Shown in pieces: positions 31,914-32,119 of a stretch of DNA of 32,119 nucleotides. The notes beneath the pieces were generated by a model, which worked only from the letters and a program-made list of their open reading frames with translations, ran no database searches and was not told the origin of the DNA. Location: positions 1-32,119 of the forward strand of contig JAGCLL010000015.1 in the NCBI GenBank assembly GCA_017647025.1, in the 5' to 3' direction. How positions within the stretch are numbered: position 1 is the stretch's first letter; each line of letters opens with the position of its first letter. Source of the stretch: Alistipes sp. GTDB lineage: Bacteria > Bacteroidota > Bacteroidia > Bacteroidales > Rikenellaceae. The position numbers were made by a program, and so were the translations under genes.

Positions 31914-31934
31914 CCATTAGCCATTAGCCATTGG
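31914..31934. repeat. Heptamer tandem array (CCATTAG type)
   Basis: Three tandem 7 bp units CCATTAG, CCATTAG, CCATTGG. The unit is the same as that at the ruvB start (6447-6474). It lies just after the stop of the mtaB-like gene. Confidence 0.75.
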
Positions 31935-31939
31935 CTCTT

Positions 31940-32119
31940 TTATTCCACTATCTCGCCCAAAATATCGGTATTCGGTTCAATATCCAAAAGGCACACTTTG
32001 ACGATTTGGTTGATATATCGCTTGTCGTATGGAACTTTGATTTTCAGGTAGTTACTTGTAAATCCCGTCATCATTCCGCCACGCATCGTACTCTCGAACA
32101 ACACCTCTGCCGTAGTGCC
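31940..32119 (-). CDS. MtaB-like tRNA methylthiotransferase, C-terminal fragment
   Basis: The last 59 codons of a gene that runs off the window edge. The translation contains AEVLFESTMRGGMMTGFTSNYLKIKVPYD followed (in part) by INQIVKVCLLDIEPN, matching the C-terminal, TRAM-like end of MtaB-type radical SAM methylthiotransferases. These convert t6A37 of tRNA to ms2t6A37. The radical SAM and UPF0004 domains lie outside the window, so MiaB or RimO relatives cannot be fully ruled out. The stop TAA is at 31942-31940. Confidence 0.7.
   Translation of the reverse strand, partial: GTTAEVLFESTMRGGMMTGFTSNYLKIKVPYDKRYINQIVKVCLLDIEPNTDILGEIVE

Overview
The window reads as chromosomal DNA of a gut-type Bacteroidales bacterium. 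The promoters follow the Bacteroidetes pattern (TTTG about 19 bases before TAnnTTTG), there are almost no Shine-Dalgarno sequences, and several families are typical of the phylum: a FISUMP lipoprotein, an HU-CCDC81/SPOR fusion, DUF2795, a DcaP-like porin and large secreted GH2 and GH31 enzymes. A Rikenellaceae/Alistipes-like host is a guess. I see no IS element, phage or CRISPR array.

Layout. 1-810: tRNA-Asn and tRNA-Val, then a roughly 200 bp non-coding element bounded by a 21 bp copy of the tRNA-Val 3' end, then a terminator and an inverted decamer array. 811-3636: MFS transporter, LuxC-type acyl-CoA reductase and a small secreted protein. 3660-6603 (minus): tRNA-Arg, ruvB, a gpsA-like dehydrogenase and a HAD phosphatase. 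6604-10208 (plus): histidine kinase, lgt, an HU/SPOR membrane protein and a GtrA protein. 10241-10640: tRNA-Ser followed by a second copy of the element, again bounded by a 21 bp copy of its own tRNA 3' end. 10680-12203: NfeD and SPFH pair. 12229-15228: divergent DcaP-like porin and FISUMP lipoprotein. 15304-18209: OmpH-like lipoprotein, diadenylate cyclase and DUF1846 protein. 18214-19750 (minus): DUF418 and DUF2795 proteins. 19790-31858 (minus): a long co-directional run of HAMP membrane protein, trkH (broken by an in-frame stop), SPOR protein, GH31, HAD, GH2, FAD oxidoreductase, a shortened methyltransferase-like protein and a PduO-type cobalamin adenosyltransferase. 31940-32119: the C-terminal end of an MtaB-like methylthiotransferase.

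Function. Most genes are housekeeping: DNA repair, lipoprotein maturation, phospholipid precursor synthesis, c-di-AMP synthesis and envelope upkeep. GH31 and GH2 with an intervening HAD form a small glycan-degradation group without SusC/SusD partners.

The most unusual feature is the pair of tRNA-linked elements. They share about 200 bp and at least six predicted helices, several kept by compensatory base changes. Each lies between a tRNA and that tRNA's terminator, and each is bounded by a perfect copy of that particular tRNA's 3' end. This looks like an undescribed structured RNA and/or a minimal tRNA-targeting mobile element.
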